Assembly (NCBI GenBank): GCA_030268105.1
Contig: BSDZ01000011.1
Span: 3,435,001-3,499,000, forward strand
From: Volvox africanus
Taxonomy: Eukaryota > Chlorophyta > Chlorophyceae > Chlamydomonadales > Volvocaceae
Length of the DNA: 64,000 nucleotides
Direction: 5' to 3'
Within the stretch, counting starts at the first letter, position 1. Every line of letters begins with the position of its first letter. Both the position numbers and the translations under genes were made by a program. A model generated the notes under the pieces. That model did no database searches. It was not told where the DNA came from and saw only the letters and a program-made list of their open reading frames with translations. Shown here one piece after another: positions 21,501-32,800 of this stretch.

Positions 21501-22597
21501 CCATGGACTTCGTAGTCGCGCTGCCCAAAACTGAGGGGGGATACGATGCGGTGTTCGTAATGGTCGATCGTCTGACTAAGATGGTTCACCTAGCACCATG
21601 CACATCATCCTGCACGGCTGAGCAAACCGCACGTTTGTTTTTCGATAATGTGGTTCGGTTACACGGGATTCCCAAAAATGTGATCTCGGACCGCGGTGGA
21701 CAGTTCACGTCTAAGTTTTGGGAAGCGCTCTGCAAACTAGTTGGCATGCGCGTCAACCTGAGCACGGTGTATCACCCGCAGACTGATGGTCAAACCGAAC
21801 GCACAAACCGCACGTTGGGTGATATGTTGCGCAATTATGCTGGTCGCACACCACTTGTTTGGGATACATATTTGACTGCGGCAGAATTCGCGCTTAACAA
21901 CGCTGTTAACCGCTCTACAGGCAAAAGTCCGTTCTTTCTTAACTACGGGTTTCATCCCGCGCTACCCGTGTGGCGTGAGTTGGAAGTGAACGTGCCTGCT
22001 GCTAAACTTTTTGCCAAGTCTTTTATGTCCCGAATCACAGACGCGAAGTCGTGTTTGGACGCGGCGCAGCAACGAACGACGGAATACTATAACAAATCTA
22101 AGCAGGATGTGACGTTTTCGGAAGGGCAACTCGTGTTGCTAAGCACCAAGAACTTGCGTTCCTTGGCCGACGGATCCCGAAAACTCTTACCCCGCTGGAT
22201 TGGTCCGTATCCTGTCGTGCGCATGGTTGGGAATGTGGCTGTGCAGCTTGCATTGCCCGTTGATATGACCATTCACCCCACGTTTCACGTATCGCTTGTT
22301 CGTCCGTATCGTGGTACGGAACCCGTCCCTGAGCCTGCTAACACCCCCGCAGCGATTGAACCAGTTCCCGAGACCTGGATCGCTGGTAAACAGAAGTTTT
22401 ACGATGTGGAGCGGGTGTTAGATTATCGCGCGCGTCGTGTGGGCCGACACCGACGTAAGCGAACAGTACACGAGTACTTGGTTAAGTGGACAGGGTATAC
22501 CGACGAGCACAACTCATGGGAACCGGCACGCAACTTCTCACAGGACATGAAACCCCTGCTCGAAGAAGCCCGCAAACGTGCCACGCAAGCCCAATGA
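18536..22597 (+). CDS. pol: E3 pol polyprotein, intact
   Basis: 1,353 sense codons after the gag UAG. Counting from the GTG at 18554: conserved N-terminal domain ~25-170; protease with catalytic Asp207 in DTGAS; reverse transcriptase with Tyr569-Leu-Asp571-Asp572; RNase H with Asp723, Glu760 and Asp ~784; integrase zinc finger from His915 and catalytic Asp985, Asp1046, Glu1082; GPY/F module ([13 protein letters not shown]); chromodomain around [10 protein letters not shown] (~1305). It replicates and integrates the element, and the chromodomain should bind methylated histone tails. No nearby ATG precedes the protease, so independent initiation is unlikely. Confidence 0.96.
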   Translation, partial: GLARVPVEGAPPGISELTRGRWSSLWPAVKALLPCVLGHIERVIARRITLDGRTGLLCFDPLCNLFTPRRPLSSIDLSNHVVLFIPSSLREMSEQLAIYRRCRRQYPGTAACVLLPAFCRRKAEALLRGMRHVHRFEPGTVLFNGVDREGTLAPWPHLSYSVDVWYEAPDGGAVGYGPALSALTLSAGQSLVDNRVPVVQIGLNGRTLKALVDTGASDDFISVAEVNALGLSPESSDCPQVTLADGGKHPIVGRITLSLSLGPLRVVTRPYVLQGLAETASYIMGSSTLRQYRARIDMETATLHMCKGTLSIKVPFLSFEHVTPKEGETEAVPMVNFAVTAMAARIEPELVGRKEAVRLLRKGAHGLLLRPRVSCCVTTAQISADPEVEALLLQYEDVFKDIPGLPPMRPVDHTIPLMPGAQPTARPMYRLSPLELDEVKRQVTDLLAKGMIRPSTSPFSAPILFVGKKDGTLRMCIDYRGLNVNTVKNRYPLPRVDDLLDKLKGSAYFSSIDLQQGYNQIRIAASDIPKTAFRTPFGHFEYTVLSFGLTNAPATFQAVMDRMFRPFIDRFVVCYLDDILVYSKTREEHLEHLRLVLDVMRREQLFAKRAKCFWAQPQVEYLGHIVSATGVKMDPRKVAVVRDWPAPQNLTELRKFLGLTNYFRKFIEKYSIIAAPLTNLTRKGVFVSLESWTSQCQRAFEELKRIIAEDVTLAFPDYSLPFRVEVVSDASIFGSGAVLLQEGRPIAFTSKKFSGAEIRYTTGEQELLAVLHALKEWRCYLEGRPFTLKTDHKPLTFLQSVPTLNRRQARWMEYLARFNCTWEYISGKLNIADALSRHPSLHAAILAAPVVRPRSEEVPIATDLAERLKVAYSADAWFADPANVENLRKQNGLWLRTEGAATQIVVPNDDALRYDILARFHEDPLAGHPGSKRLIDLVQRSFWWPRLAKDAANFVQTCSLCQRNKALSGKGHGLLQPLPVPDAPWESVSMDFVVALPKTEGGYDAVFVMVDRLTKMVHLAPCTSSCTAEQTARLFFDNVVRLHGIPKNVISDRGGQFTSKFWEALCKLVGMRVNLSTVYHPQTDGQTERTNRTLGDMLRNYAGRTPLVWDTYLTAAEFALNNAVNRSTGKSPFFLNYGFHPALPVWRELEVNVPAAKLFAKSFMSRITDAKSCLDAAQQRTTEYYNKSKQDVTFSEGQLVLLSTKNLRSLADGSRKLLPRWIGPYPVVRMVGNVAVQLALPVDMTIHPTFHVSLVRPYRGTEPVPEPANTPAAIEPVPETWIAGKQKFYDVERVLDYRARRVGRHRRKRTVHEYLVKWTGYTDEHNSWEPARNFSQDMKPLLEEARKRATQAQ

Positions 22598-22620
22598 CCC
22601 CTGCAGTCGATGCTGTATGA

Positions 22621-22656
22621 TGCAGCGAGGACGCTGCATACGGGAGGGGGGATAAT
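22621..22656 (+). promoter_or_regulatory. E3 hairpin and polypurine tract
   Basis: A perfect 7-bp hairpin (arm TGCAGCG, loop AGGA, 22621-22638) immediately precedes the purine tract GGGAGGGGGGATAAT (22642-22656) that abuts the 3' LTR. Both recur in all families. Confidence 0.8.
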
Positions 22657-23480
22657 TGTTGTGCTACGGTTCATTTCCCGCCGACGTGTAGGTTGACGCA
22701 ATCCTACAAGGCGAAGTGCTTTTGTGATGAACGCATTGCATATGAATGAATCTGCATGATATAAATGTATTCGTGTACATTTATATATGAAATTGGCATG
22801 TTGTCATTATCCATCGCGACATCGCATCATGGCAAATCCGCCTGGCATGCATGAAAGCCCGAAGCATGGAAGTGCGCATTCTGCTCGTGCTACGAAACAA
22901 TAAGTAATATTATCTGATATAATATTACTTCATTACAGCACACGTTGAGAGCGCCGCACTCGTCGCGATGCATGCCCTGCAACCGGATATCGTTATCCGG
23001 ACCCTTGCATCATGCGAATGCCGGAAAGGCTTATACGTTGTTATGCGTAGACATCGCCTAGACGCAGTAGGGTTGTCACATCTAGGATCGGCCTCCTAAT
23101 GTGAATCGTACGGCATTGCGATGCTGCGAGTATAACAGATGCGAGGACGGCTAAGCTAGACAAGACATTCGATACCAGAGAACATTTGTGTGTTCTACAT
23201 TACTATTACTATACGATACTCTACTTAGCCCAAGCTAAGCCTGAACTTCGCTAATCACCGCCGCGTGATGATTGCTTGCTTCCGGCGCTGACGGCGATTT
23301 CGTCCATTGCATCATTCCGACCTGTAAGACCGTAAGTTATATCTCTCTTCGTCTTGAAGTCTTCCGCTGTCTCTGTTTGCTCTCGCTTGCCTTGCTGTAC
23401 TTGCAAGTGCTCGCGCATCGGTGTCGATAGTCTCCAGACGTGCAGATACTTATGAGCAAACGCGAACGAGAGGTACAACA
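22657..23480 (+). repeat. E3 3' LTR (824 bp)
   Basis: Begins right after the purine tract and ends GTACAACA, then TSD CGAAC. It contains the perfect 12-bp inverted repeat AAGTAATATTAT (22902-22913) with its complement at 22919-22930. Confidence 0.95.
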
Positions 23481-23862
23481 CGAACCACGAGGACCGCTAG
23501 ATACATTTGCCGAAGACCTAGGCCGCGCTGTTTTGGACGCCGCCGCTTCCGGTTTGTAATTGTTTAATTGCTTTTGCTTAGATTGCTGCACTCGTTGTGT
23601 AAGTCTACGCTCTGAGTCGCAGGTAATCTCAGTGCACCGGCATTGCTTGCCGCGGCGACTGAGGCCGGCTTTCGTCCGGACCAGTTGGCGACTCTCATCG
23701 CTGAAACTACGGAGATCAGAACTCAGCTGGGCAAGTACTTGCTGAGTTTACTGAATCTTCTCAAGAGTACTGTCGGTAGGATTACCGAATCGTTTTGTAC
23801 TCTTGCCTTTGTGATAGAAGTCGACTTCTATTACGCAAACCTAGGGTATTGCTTCGGGTTCC

Positions 23863-24521
23863 ATGTCCACGGAACACGACGATACGCCACACACTAGCTT
23901 AGCTAGCCAACCCGATTTTGTTGTGGCTGCTAGAGCTCCGGATAGAGGTCTTGAGACTGTTGGCACGCGAGCCACTCAAGAGCCCCTTGTCCTTCAGACC
24001 CCTGCTCACTTAATTGTGCCGCATTCAGCAGTTAATACAAATATGGACAACACTGCTGGACCAAGGGTTCTGCCGTTACCTCAAGCGCGAGGGCACGACG
24101 CCATCCCTGAGGTGATGAGATTGTCAATTCCCGTTCCTAGGCTTAAGATCTCGCTGACTGAAAAGACACCAGGCCCTAGCATAGCCAATGCAACTCATGC
24201 GTACATGTGTGACGCTAAAAAGTATCTCCAGGCTGTTCATGGTGGTGATAATGATGGTATCAGGTGTCTCTTTGTTGGTAACACCCTCGAGGGCTCAGCG
24301 AAGGACTGGTATCACGAATGGACCACCGCCCGGGGTGAATATACTTTTGACGAGATGATCGCCGCTCTGCTGGCACGGTTCGCTACTGAGGTGCAAGCAT
24401 GTGATGTGGAGGCTTGTAAGGTTTTGGCGTCCGGTAGCTACCACATGCGTCGGGGTGAAAATGTACCTGCGTACCAGTCACGCTTCGAAGCACTTGTGAC
24501 CCCCATTGCTGACCTCACCGA
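23863..24521 (+). pseudogene. gag: E5 gag 5' part
   Basis: ATG at 23863 (MSTEHDD). Open through the gag core to CCCATTGCTGACCTCACCGA, where E4 is inserted (TSD ACCGA 24517-24521). The gene resumes at 47125. It carries several Arg-to-Cys changes relative to E3 (for example in VQACDVEAC), consistent with CpG decay. Confidence 0.9.
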
Positions 24522-25341
24522 TGTTGTATCCTTCCTTCTTCAATCATAATAAATATTAGCTCTGCACGTCTAGGTGTTAGCTGCGTGCGTACCAAGCTTA
24601 CGAACAGCAAGGCAAGCCAATGCGAATAGTAGACAGCGGAAGACTCAATAGCAAGGAAAGATTCAACTTACAATGTTCTTCAGTTACAGAATTACAATCT
24701 GCCGTCAGACCCCGTGGGCAATGTTCATCACTCGGCTGCAGATGGAATGCTAGAATAGCTCAGGCCGAATATAAATGATTATATCGTATGTATGCGTATC
24801 GGATAGAGTTAAGTACTCGAATACTTGGTCCAAAGTTAGCGTCGCGCCGACTTCGGTCTCTAGGCGGCCGTCCTCGCACCTATCACGTCGCGATACCGAT
24901 GTGCAGTACAGGTCTCACTGGATTACGATCTCAAGTGTGAGTACCTTGGTAATACTGCTCTAAATATCGTGTCATTCGTGATATTATTGGATGCAACGCA
25001 TGCAATATGCAAAGGTCCGAATATCAATATTCAGTTGCCGACCCAACCATCGTGATCGTCGCATTCTTGCATACACGTATGGTTTATGACACCGATGAGG
25101 TAATACTATTCAAAGTATTATTACGTGATATAATATGCCAATGGATAGATCGCGCATTAATTATCAGCCTCGAGTCAAACATGTTGACCGACAGCGCGAT
25201 GTCGTGAATGATGATGCGACATGCCTGATTAGCTAGATATACTCGAGTATATCATGCTAATATGATTGTATTATGCTTCATGATATCTGAATGCATTGCG
25301 GCCTTCATAAATGTAAACGGTGATTGAACCCGCGTACAACA
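24522..25341 (-). repeat. E4 3' LTR (820 bp)
   Basis: On the plus strand TGTTGTATCC...GTACAACA. About 5 bp longer than the 5' copy because of a small A/T-rich indel near the start. Contains the 18-bp palindrome GATATACTCGAGTATATC. Confidence 0.93.
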
Positions 25342-25378
25342 ACTATCCCCCCTCCCGTATGCAGCGTCCTCGCTGCAT
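25342..25378 (-). promoter_or_regulatory. E4 polypurine tract and hairpin
   Basis: Minus strand purine tract GGGAGGGGGGATAGT beside the 3' LTR, with the 8-bp hairpin ATGCAGCG / AGGA loop directly upstream (25359-25378). Confidence 0.78.
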
Positions 25379-25400
25379 CGAACAGCATCGACTGCAAGGA

Positions 25401-27195
25401 TCATTGGGTTTGCGTGGCGCGTAGATGAGCTTCCTCCAACAGGGGCTTCATTTCCGGCGAGAAGTTACACATCGGTTCCCACGAATTATGCTCGTTAGAA
25501 TAGCCAGTCCACTTGACCAGATATTCATGCACCTTCCGCTTTTGTCGTTGTCGACCAATGCGACGAACCCGATAATCCAGTATGCGTTCCACATCATACA
25601 CCTTTTGCTTGCCTGCGATCCAGGTCTCGGGACCGGGGTCCATTACTGCAGGGGCATCGGTGTCGTTCGTAACGGGTGCTGTGCCGCGATAAGGGCAAAT
25701 TAAAGAAATATGAAATGTGGGATGGATATTCATGTCAGAAGGTAGGGATAGCTCCACGGCTACATTCCCTACCATGCGAACAACGGGATATGGACCGATC
25801 CAATGAGGTAACAATTTACGGGAACTGTCGGCGAGCGAACGCAAGTTCTTAGTGCTCAGTAATACCATTTGTCCCACCGAAAATGTTATGTCCCGTTTAG
25901 ATTTATTATAATAGTCCGTCGTCCGTTGTTGTGCCGCGTCCAGGCATGCCTTCGCGTCTGTCATGCGGGATAGGAACAACTTGGCAAAGGTTTTAGCCGC
26001 AGGGATATTTATCTCCAATTCTCGCCACACGGGTAGCGCAGGATGAAATCCATAATTCAGAAAGAAAGGACTTTGACCTGTAGAGCGGTTAACAGCGTTG
26101 TTAAGCGTGAATTCTGCCGAAGTCAGAGACGTATCCCAAACAGAGGGTGTGCGTCCCACGAAATTTCGTAACATATCGCCCAACGTGCGATTTGTGCGTT
26201 CGGTTTGCCCATCGGATTGTGGATGATATGCTGTGCTCAAATGAACGCGCATACCGACGAGTTGACATAGCGCTTCCCAAAACTTAGACGTGAATTGACC
26301 GCCTCGATCGGATATCACATTTTTAGGAACGCCGTGTAATCGAACCACGTTATCAAAAAATAATCGTGCTGTTTGCTCAGCAGTGCAAGACGAGGTGCAG
26401 GGGGCTAAGTGAACCATCTTGGTCAAGCGATCGACCATTATGAACACCGAGTCGTATCCCCCCTCAGTTTTGGGCAGCACGACTACAAAGTCCATAGAAA
26501 CACTTTCCCAAGGGGCATCTGGTATAGGTAAAGGTTGTAATAAACCCTGGCCCTTACCAGATAGTGTTTTATTGCGCTGGCATAAACTGCACCTTTGCAC
26601 GAAGTTTTCTGCATCCTTCACCACGCGCGGCCACCAGAACGAGCGTCGTACCAGCTCTGCCAATCGCGTGCTTCCAGGATGTCCTGCCAACGGGTCCTTG
26701 TGGAACCGCGCAAGAATATCGTAGCGCAAAGCGTCGTCGTTTGGCACGACGATTTGTGTGGTCGAGCCATCCTGCGGTATCCACAAATCGTTGCGCTTGT
26801 GCAAATGTTCCACATTGTTGGGCGAAGCGAACCATGGATCCACTTCATACGCCACCTTGAGTCGCTGCGCAAGGTCCGCTGCTATCGGCACCTCCTGACT
26901 GCGCGAACGAGTAACCGGTGCTGCCAAAATTGCAGCATGTAATGATGGATGTCGACTGAGAGCGTCAGCAATATTAATCCTGCCGGCGATATACTCCCAT
27001 GTACAGTCGAAACGAGACAGATACTCCATCCACCGGGCTTGTCGTCGGTTAAGCATAGGGACACTCTGCAAGAATGTCAGCGGCTTATGATCGGTCTTCA
27101 GCGTAAAAGGGCGGCCCTCGAGGTAACAACACCATTCCTTCAAAGCATGTAGAGCTGCCAACAGCTCCTGCTCTCCGGTTGTATATCGGGTCTCC
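25401..27195 (-). pseudogene. pol: E4 pol 3' part: RNase H end to chromodomain
   Basis: Uninterrupted from the E7 insertion point to TGA at 25401. Encodes the end of RNase H ([23 protein letters not shown]), integrase HHCC, all three catalytic acidic residues of D,D35E, the GPY module and the chromodomain ([19 protein letters not shown]). Removing E7 and one TSD (7,176 nt, divisible by three) keeps the frame with the upstream part. Confidence 0.92.
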
Positions 27196-27618
27196 TGTTG
27201 TATCCTTAATGCATTTCGGTAATTCATTAAGATATAATAATTATCTGTTTATTATTTTATAATATAATATATTTAATTATCATATTAACTGTTTCATGTT
27301 TCCATCTGGCATTCGATTTGTGGATTTGGTCTCGGCTGTCGACGACCAATACTAACCGACTTCCTGAAACATCCGAACCTGTCGGTTACTCCATAACCTG
27401 TATGGAATGGGCCATTTACCGCCTGAATGGTAAATGGTGGAACATCTGGTTCCTGGTTCACTGAATCTCCGGTTGTAGTGGTGACTTCTGAAGGTCACGC
27501 CCGGTTCGAGGCCTTATGGTCTCTCAAGTACGACCTAGTCGGCGGCTCTACTTAATCGGGCTCTGGCACAACAACCGGTATCTTTTGATACCACCCTTCG
27601 TGGGTACCATATACAACA
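27196..27618 (+). repeat. E7 5' LTR (423 bp)
   Basis: TGTTGTATCC...TATACAACA. A/T-rich first ~100 bp, then a perfect 9-bp inverted repeat (CCATTTACC and its complement) and GGTATC-TTTT-GATACC near the end. Confidence 0.95.
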
Positions 27619-27621
27619 AGC

Positions 27622-27634
27622 TGGTATCGAGACC
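27622..27634 (+). other. E7 primer binding site
   Basis: TGGTATCGAGACC, three bases after the LTR; same start as in A and B. Confidence 0.75.
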
Positions 27635-27764
27635 GTTCCTCCCTGGGACGTCTCGTCAAGTCTTCCGCTGAAATCGTTCAAGCCTTCTCAAGTCTTTCTG
27701 TGGTAACTGCTCAAGCCACTCTAACCGCGCAACGCGCTCAAGCCACTCAAGCTGCCCTTTTATA

Positions 27765-28339
27765 AATGGACATCGACCATGATCTTCCTCCTGCCGACAT
27801 CCCTCTGGACATGGAGACATTGCCTGAGGAGCTGAGCGCCGCCATTTTCGCTGCGGCTACCACCGGTCTGTAATATTCACGAAATTAGTCTAGTGACACT
27901 TAGAACCTGCTCTCTGTGAGTTTGGCTGTGCTTTCTGTTAAAGTCAATCTCTAAGTTAGTCGCGGTCAACGTGGCTCGCGACCTAGACAATTCTGCCTTC
28001 TCTGTTAGGTAATATCCTCCTGCAACACTGCTTTCTATCTAGAACTTGTATTGCAGTTTTGCTGAGGAATCCCTGTAGTTGCGGGTTCGATAGTACCTTC
28101 GCATCGAATCCAACGAGGAGTCGACTTCGTGAATTCACTTCGGCTTTCACTAATACATATATATCTCTATTACTTGAAAGGTATTGTGTTTGTTCCAACC
28201 GCCGTGAGTGCTTCTGCAGTGTCAACACCTCAGACCCTTCGGAGCGGCACTTCTGCCCAGTCACTCCGATCCATCGCAAATCAACTTCACGCGCGGACTT
28301 CAAAATTTTTGAAGTTCATCGAAGGCATCCAAGCGTTGG
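27765..28339 (+). CDS. E7 split leader ORF (two exons)
   Basis: Exon 1 is 27765-27864 (33 codons plus one base; unspliced it stops at TAA after 35 codons), the intron 27865-28219 (355 nt, donor GTCTGT, acceptor TCTGCAG) and exon 2 28220-28339. Exon 1 ends LPEELSAAIFAAATT before the splice, aligning with the exon 1 end of A and B. Phase 1 throughout. A second intron 28340-28406 (GTAGGC...GTTAG) would fuse this protein in frame to the gag ATG at 28424; that fusion is only seen to work in this family. Confidence 0.5.
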
Positions 28340-28423
28340 GTAGGCCCTGGTCCTTGCCTTTGCTTTGCCTTTCGCCAGAACAGTCACTCGCAGTTCGACC
28401 TGTTAGGCTTTCAGGCATACAAT

Positions 28424-29803
28424 ATGCAAGCCTCGAACTTAGCGAATGCTGTCTCGGCTCTTGCTGCCAACACCTTTCAGTTTGTTGGCCGGATTGCTGC
28501 TAATGCTAGCCAAGCGAATAGGTGGGAATGGCTCTCTAGGTTGACACAGCCACCAAATGCTGCTGTGGCAGGTGGTATCGACCTTCCGAACCAGCCTTCA
28601 CCTATTCCCAGGCAAGGCGGCACAGCATCCCCTGAGGCACCTACATCACCTATTTATGCCCCATCCCCTTTTTATGTTCATGGCCCTGCTGTAGTGTCAA
28701 ACCATTTGACACCTGGTGCCGTGGATATTCCTGGGATGGCTCCCGCTGCTGCCGCAACAACTTGTGCTGCTGTTGCGGGCACCTCTTCCAGGCCACCTGG
28801 GCCTCCTCATACTGGACATGAGGACGAGGTGATAAAAATAGCGATCGCAGTGCCTAAGCTGAATATCCCTATGGATGTTAAGCTTTCTGATTTAGGACGA
28901 GTTGCTGCGCCTCTAACACGGGCCTTTGTCCGTAATGTTAGGAACTACTTTGCCACAGCCCGTGGGGGTCAACAGGACTCTACGCGCCGTCTTTTCTTGG
29001 CCACTGCCTTTGAAGGCGCGGCAAGATTATGGCACGATCAATGGACTAACGCAAGGGATTCTTATACATCTGAGGAACTGCTAGAAGCACTGCTGGTCCG
29101 TTTTGCACCCCAGGTCCAGTCACGTGACACTGAGGCACGCCTGAAATTAAATGCTGGCAAATATCGCATGCGCCCTGGAGAAACTGTCTCTGCCTATCAG
29201 AGCCGCTTTGAGGCTCTTGTCACGCCCATTGCGGACCTGTCTGATAGTGAGCGTGTGTTTTGGTTTCAGCAGGGCCTCTCATCCGACCTTAGTGGGGACT
29301 GTGCAACTGACCTGTCGGGTAAAACCTTTAAGTCATATACAGACTTGGTTCAGTTCTCCCTGGGAGCTGAACTTAGGTTACTGGCCCGACGGGAATCTGA
29401 CAAACTGGCCCGTCCCAAAATGAACATGCTGTCGGTACAGGACATGGCCTGCGACGACCCTGACGAGGAGACCCCGGCGCCCCCGACCAAAAAACCGCGG
29501 GCTGCATCCGTTCGTCCAGGCATCACCGGGCACGAGGATCAGCCGCGGCAGGTTAAGGGCGCCGGTAAGTCTAAGAGGGGCGGCGGACAGCAGGGGAGGC
29601 ACTTGGCCCCAAAAGGGGGCCACGTGCAGAAGAAGGGGCCCAAGCAGAACCTAGCGGAATATTTAACCACATTCAAATGTACTAGACGGGAGTTCCATTT
29701 CCGTAAACAACATGGGATGTCCCTCCGTTGCGGTTCCGACCAACATAGGGTTGACTCCTGCCCAATGCTGGGGGCGGAGAAAATTAAGGGTAAGGACCAC
29801 TAG
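28424..29803 (+). CDS. gag: E7 gag, intact
   Basis: 459 codons from ATG 28424 to TAG 29801-29803. A Pro/Ala-rich N-terminal ~140 residues precedes a retrotransposon-gag core (LFLATAFEGAARLWHDQW; MRPGETVSAYQSRFEALVTP; SERVFWFQQGL). A Lys/Arg/Gly-rich segment and a zinc-knuckle-like C-terminus follow. There the first Cys is Ser: SLRCGSDQHRVDSC, where A and B have CLRC. Spacing from Cys to His is four, the canonical number. Forms the virus-like particle and packages the RNA. Confidence 0.94.
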   Translation: MQASNLANAVSALAANTFQFVGRIAANASQANRWEWLSRLTQPPNAAVAGGIDLPNQPSPIPRQGGTASPEAPTSPIYAPSPFYVHGPAVVSNHLTPGAVDIPGMAPAAAATTCAAVAGTSSRPPGPPHTGHEDEVIKIAIAVPKLNIPMDVKLSDLGRVAAPLTRAFVRNVRNYFATARGGQQDSTRRLFLATAFEGAARLWHDQWTNARDSYTSEELLEALLVRFAPQVQSRDTEARLKLNAGKYRMRPGETVSAYQSRFEALVTPIADLSDSERVFWFQQGLSSDLSGDCATDLSGKTFKSYTDLVQFSLGAELRLLARRESDKLARPKMNMLSVQDMACDDPDEETPAPPTKKPRAASVRPGITGHEDQPRQVKGAGKSKRGGGQQGRHLAPKGGHVQKKGPKQNLAEYLTTFKCTRREFHFRKQHGMSLRCGSDQHRVDSCPMLGAEKIKGKDH

Positions 29804-29842
29804 GAACTTGCCCAGGTTGGTATAGAGGGATCACCACCTGGG
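29801..29842 (+). promoter_or_regulatory. E7 gag-pol UAG readthrough-type signal
   Basis: TAG 29801-29803, spacer GAACTTG, arm CCCAGG 29811-29816, 20-nt loop, arm CCTGGG 29837-29842. Both arms differ from family A (CCCGGG/CCCGGG) but remain fully complementary. Confidence 0.6.
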
Positions 29843-32800
29843 GTCTTTGCTGTGGGCCAGATGGTAGCAAAGTGCCGTGCAGTACAGGCTCTTTTGCCCT
29901 CTGTTTTAAACCAAGTGGAGCAGGTGATAGGGAGACGTTTTTCTTTTGATGCACGAACTGTCCGTGCCGGCTTTGATGGCTTTTGTAATCTGTTTGAGCC
30001 TCAAGGTCGCCCCCTATCCTCCGCTAACTTGGGTGGGCATACTATCTTGTTCACTCCCTCTTCACTCTGCGAGCTACAGAAGCAATTAGCTCTCTTTAGG
30101 GCATGCAAACGTCAACACCCTGATACCTCAGCATGCATCTTGCTGCCTGAGTATGTGTCCCGACGCAACCCTTCTTTTCTGTCGGGAATGCAACGGGTCT
30201 TAAGGTTTAATCCAGGGACGGCTCTTTTCCATAGCCTTGATATGGCAGGTGAGGTTGTTCAACTCCCTGGAAGCCCATACTCTGTTGACGTCTGGTTTGC
30301 TGCTCCTAAATCAGTTCAGGAGGGCTTGCCTGAGACTGAACCCTGTATTTCAGTTCTCTGCTTGCCTAAAGCTGCTGCCCTGATAGGTGCTGGCGTACCT
30401 CTGATCACCGTAAGTACGGCAGGTCGTACGTTCACCGCCCTAGCCGACTCTGGAGCCAGTGATGATTTCATTTCGGCATCAGTGGTTACGCAGCTTGGCC
30501 TGAAACCTAGCCCATGCTCCTGGTCAGAAGTTACCCTTGCTGATGGGGGTAAGCAGGCTATCTTGGGGCAGGTTAATCTTCGTCTATCTGCAGGTCCTTT
30601 AAGGTTAAATGTCCGCCCATACGTGTTGCCTGAGCTAACTGACGCTGCCACGTATATCTTGGGTTCTTCCACGCTAGCACAGTATGGGGCTGTCCTTGAC
30701 TATGAGGCTAAATCTTTGCGCCTGCGCAAGGGGAATCTAGTCTGCAAGGTACCCTTTACTACTGCCGGACAGCCACCAGATCTTATGACACCTGCGCCTT
30801 GCTTTAATTATGCAACCACTGCTATCTGTCAGCACACTGAACCTGAAGTTGTTGGCAGAAAAGCAGCAGTTCGCATGATTCGCAAGGGGGCCCATGCTTT
30901 ACTAGTACGGCCCAAGTTGCACCTGAATGCAACTTCTATCCCAGCTGATGCCACTGACCCTGAGCTTGAGGCCCTGTTACAGGAATATGCAGATATATTC
31001 CAGGAGGTCCCTGGTAAGCCTCCAATGCGGCCTGTGGATCACACCATACCTTTGGTGCCTGGTGCAGTACCCGTTTCCCGCCCCATGTATCGGCTAAGCC
31101 CCTTGGAGCTGGACGAGGTCAAACGACAGGTTACTGAGCTGCTGAAAAAAGGTATGATACGGCCAAGCACATCCCCATACTCCGCCCCTATTCTGTTTGT
31201 GGGAAAGAAGGATGGGACTCTGAGAATGTGCATTGACTATAGGGGGTTAAATGCCGCAACAGTTAAGAACCGTTACCCCCTCCCACGTGTCGATGATCTG
31301 CTGGATAAGCTAAAAGATTCTGCATTCTTTAGCTCTATTGACCTCCAGCAGGGGTATAATCAGATTCGTATAGCAGAATCTGACATCCCTAAAACGGCTT
31401 TCCGTACGCCGTTTGGCCATTTTGAATATACCGTCCTTAGTTTCGGACTGACGAACGCCCCTGCAACGTTCCAAGCCGTCATGGACCGCATCTTCAGGCC
31501 ATACATCGACAAATTCGTCATCTGTTATCTGGACGATATCCTGGTGTTTTCAAAGACCCGTGAGGAGCACATACAACACCTCCGCCTGGTCTTTGAGGTT
31601 CTGCGGCATGAGCAGCTGTATGCTAAGCGTTCTAAGTGCCACTGGGCACAACCACAGGTGGAGTATCTGGGGCATATAGTGTCTCAGGGTGGCATACGGA
31701 TGGACCCCCGGAAAACTGCTGTTGTTCGGGATTGGCCAGTGCCCTCCAACCTTCAGGAACTGCGTAAGTTTTTGGGCCTGACCAACTACTTTCGTAAGTT
31801 CATAGAGCGCTACTCAGTCATTGCTGCACCGCTAACAAACCTCACACGTAAGGGAGCCTTCTCTTCACCTGAGGCCTGGACCCCCGCATGCCAAGAAGCT
31901 TTTGATGCTTTGAAGCGTGCTATCTCTGATGATATTATCCTGCACTTCCCTGACTACTCTTTGCCGTTCCGTGTAGAGGTCATAACTGATGCATCTATAC
32001 ATGGGACGGGGGCAGTTCTGTTGCAGCAGGGACGCCCCATTGCATACACGAGTAAGAAGTTTTCGGGGGCTGAAACCCGTTATACCACTGGGGAACAGGA
32101 ATTTCTGGCGGTCCTACATGCCTTGAAGGAATGGCGATGTTACCTTGAGGGCCGGCCTTTTGCCCTCAAGACTGATCACAAACCCCTTACGTTTCTGCAA
32201 GGTGTGCCCTCCCTTAACCGACGCCAGGCCCGCTGGATGGAATACCTGGCACGGTTTAACTTTGATTGGGAGTACCTGAGCGGCTCACTTAACATAGCTG
32301 ATGCTCTCAGTAGGCACCCCTCACTGCATGCAGCCATTCTGGCGGTAAGCACACGGAGTACGTCTCAAACAAAACCTAACTTCGTGCCCTCCAATTTTAC
32401 CAAGCGCTTGAAACAGGCTTATGCAGCCGACCCGTGGTTCACAATTCACAACAACACGGGGCACTTGGTACAGGAGCATGGCTTATGGATCCGATCGGAA
32501 GGATCCCACCGTCAGATTGTCGTACCTAACGACGATTCATTACGTCGTGAACTTCTCTCACGTTTTCATGACGGCCCTCTTGCTGGGCATCCGGGCTGCA
32601 CGCGGTTACTAGAGCTTTTGCGGCGTCAATTCTGGTGGCCCCGCATGGCTAAGGACACCGAAAATTATGTCCTCTGTTGCGACCTGTGCCAGCGCAATAA
32701 GGCCCAGTCTGGTAAAGCACATGGGCATCTCCAACCTCTTCCTATTCCTGACGCTCCGTGGGAAAGCGTCTCTATGGACTTTATTGTTGCGCTGCCCAAA

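Larger units (their letters stand above)
16010..23480 (+). mobile_element. E3: near-complete family A element, TSD CGAAC
   Basis: 7,471 bp, inserted in the leader of E5; CGAAC occurs at 16005-16009 and 23481-23485. Both LTRs are 824 bp with about six differences. Primer site, split leader ORF, pol, purine tract and hairpins are intact. The one clear lesion is a single nonsense codon in gag. Confidence 0.96.
15988..23775 (+). pseudogene. E5 split leader ORF, interrupted by E3
   Basis: The exon 1 ATG at 15988 is followed after 22 nt by E3 (inserted at 16009/16010). Exon 1 resumes at 23486 and ends at 23551. Intron 23552-23622 (71 nt) and exon 2 23623-23775 follow with the same splice signals and phase as in E3. 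The insertion splits the small gene in exon 1. Confidence 0.5.

Noticed and set aside
22430..22590. Chromodomain as a host chromatin gene
   Set aside because: It is always the C-terminal end of a pol with integrase directly upstream, as in known chromoviruses.
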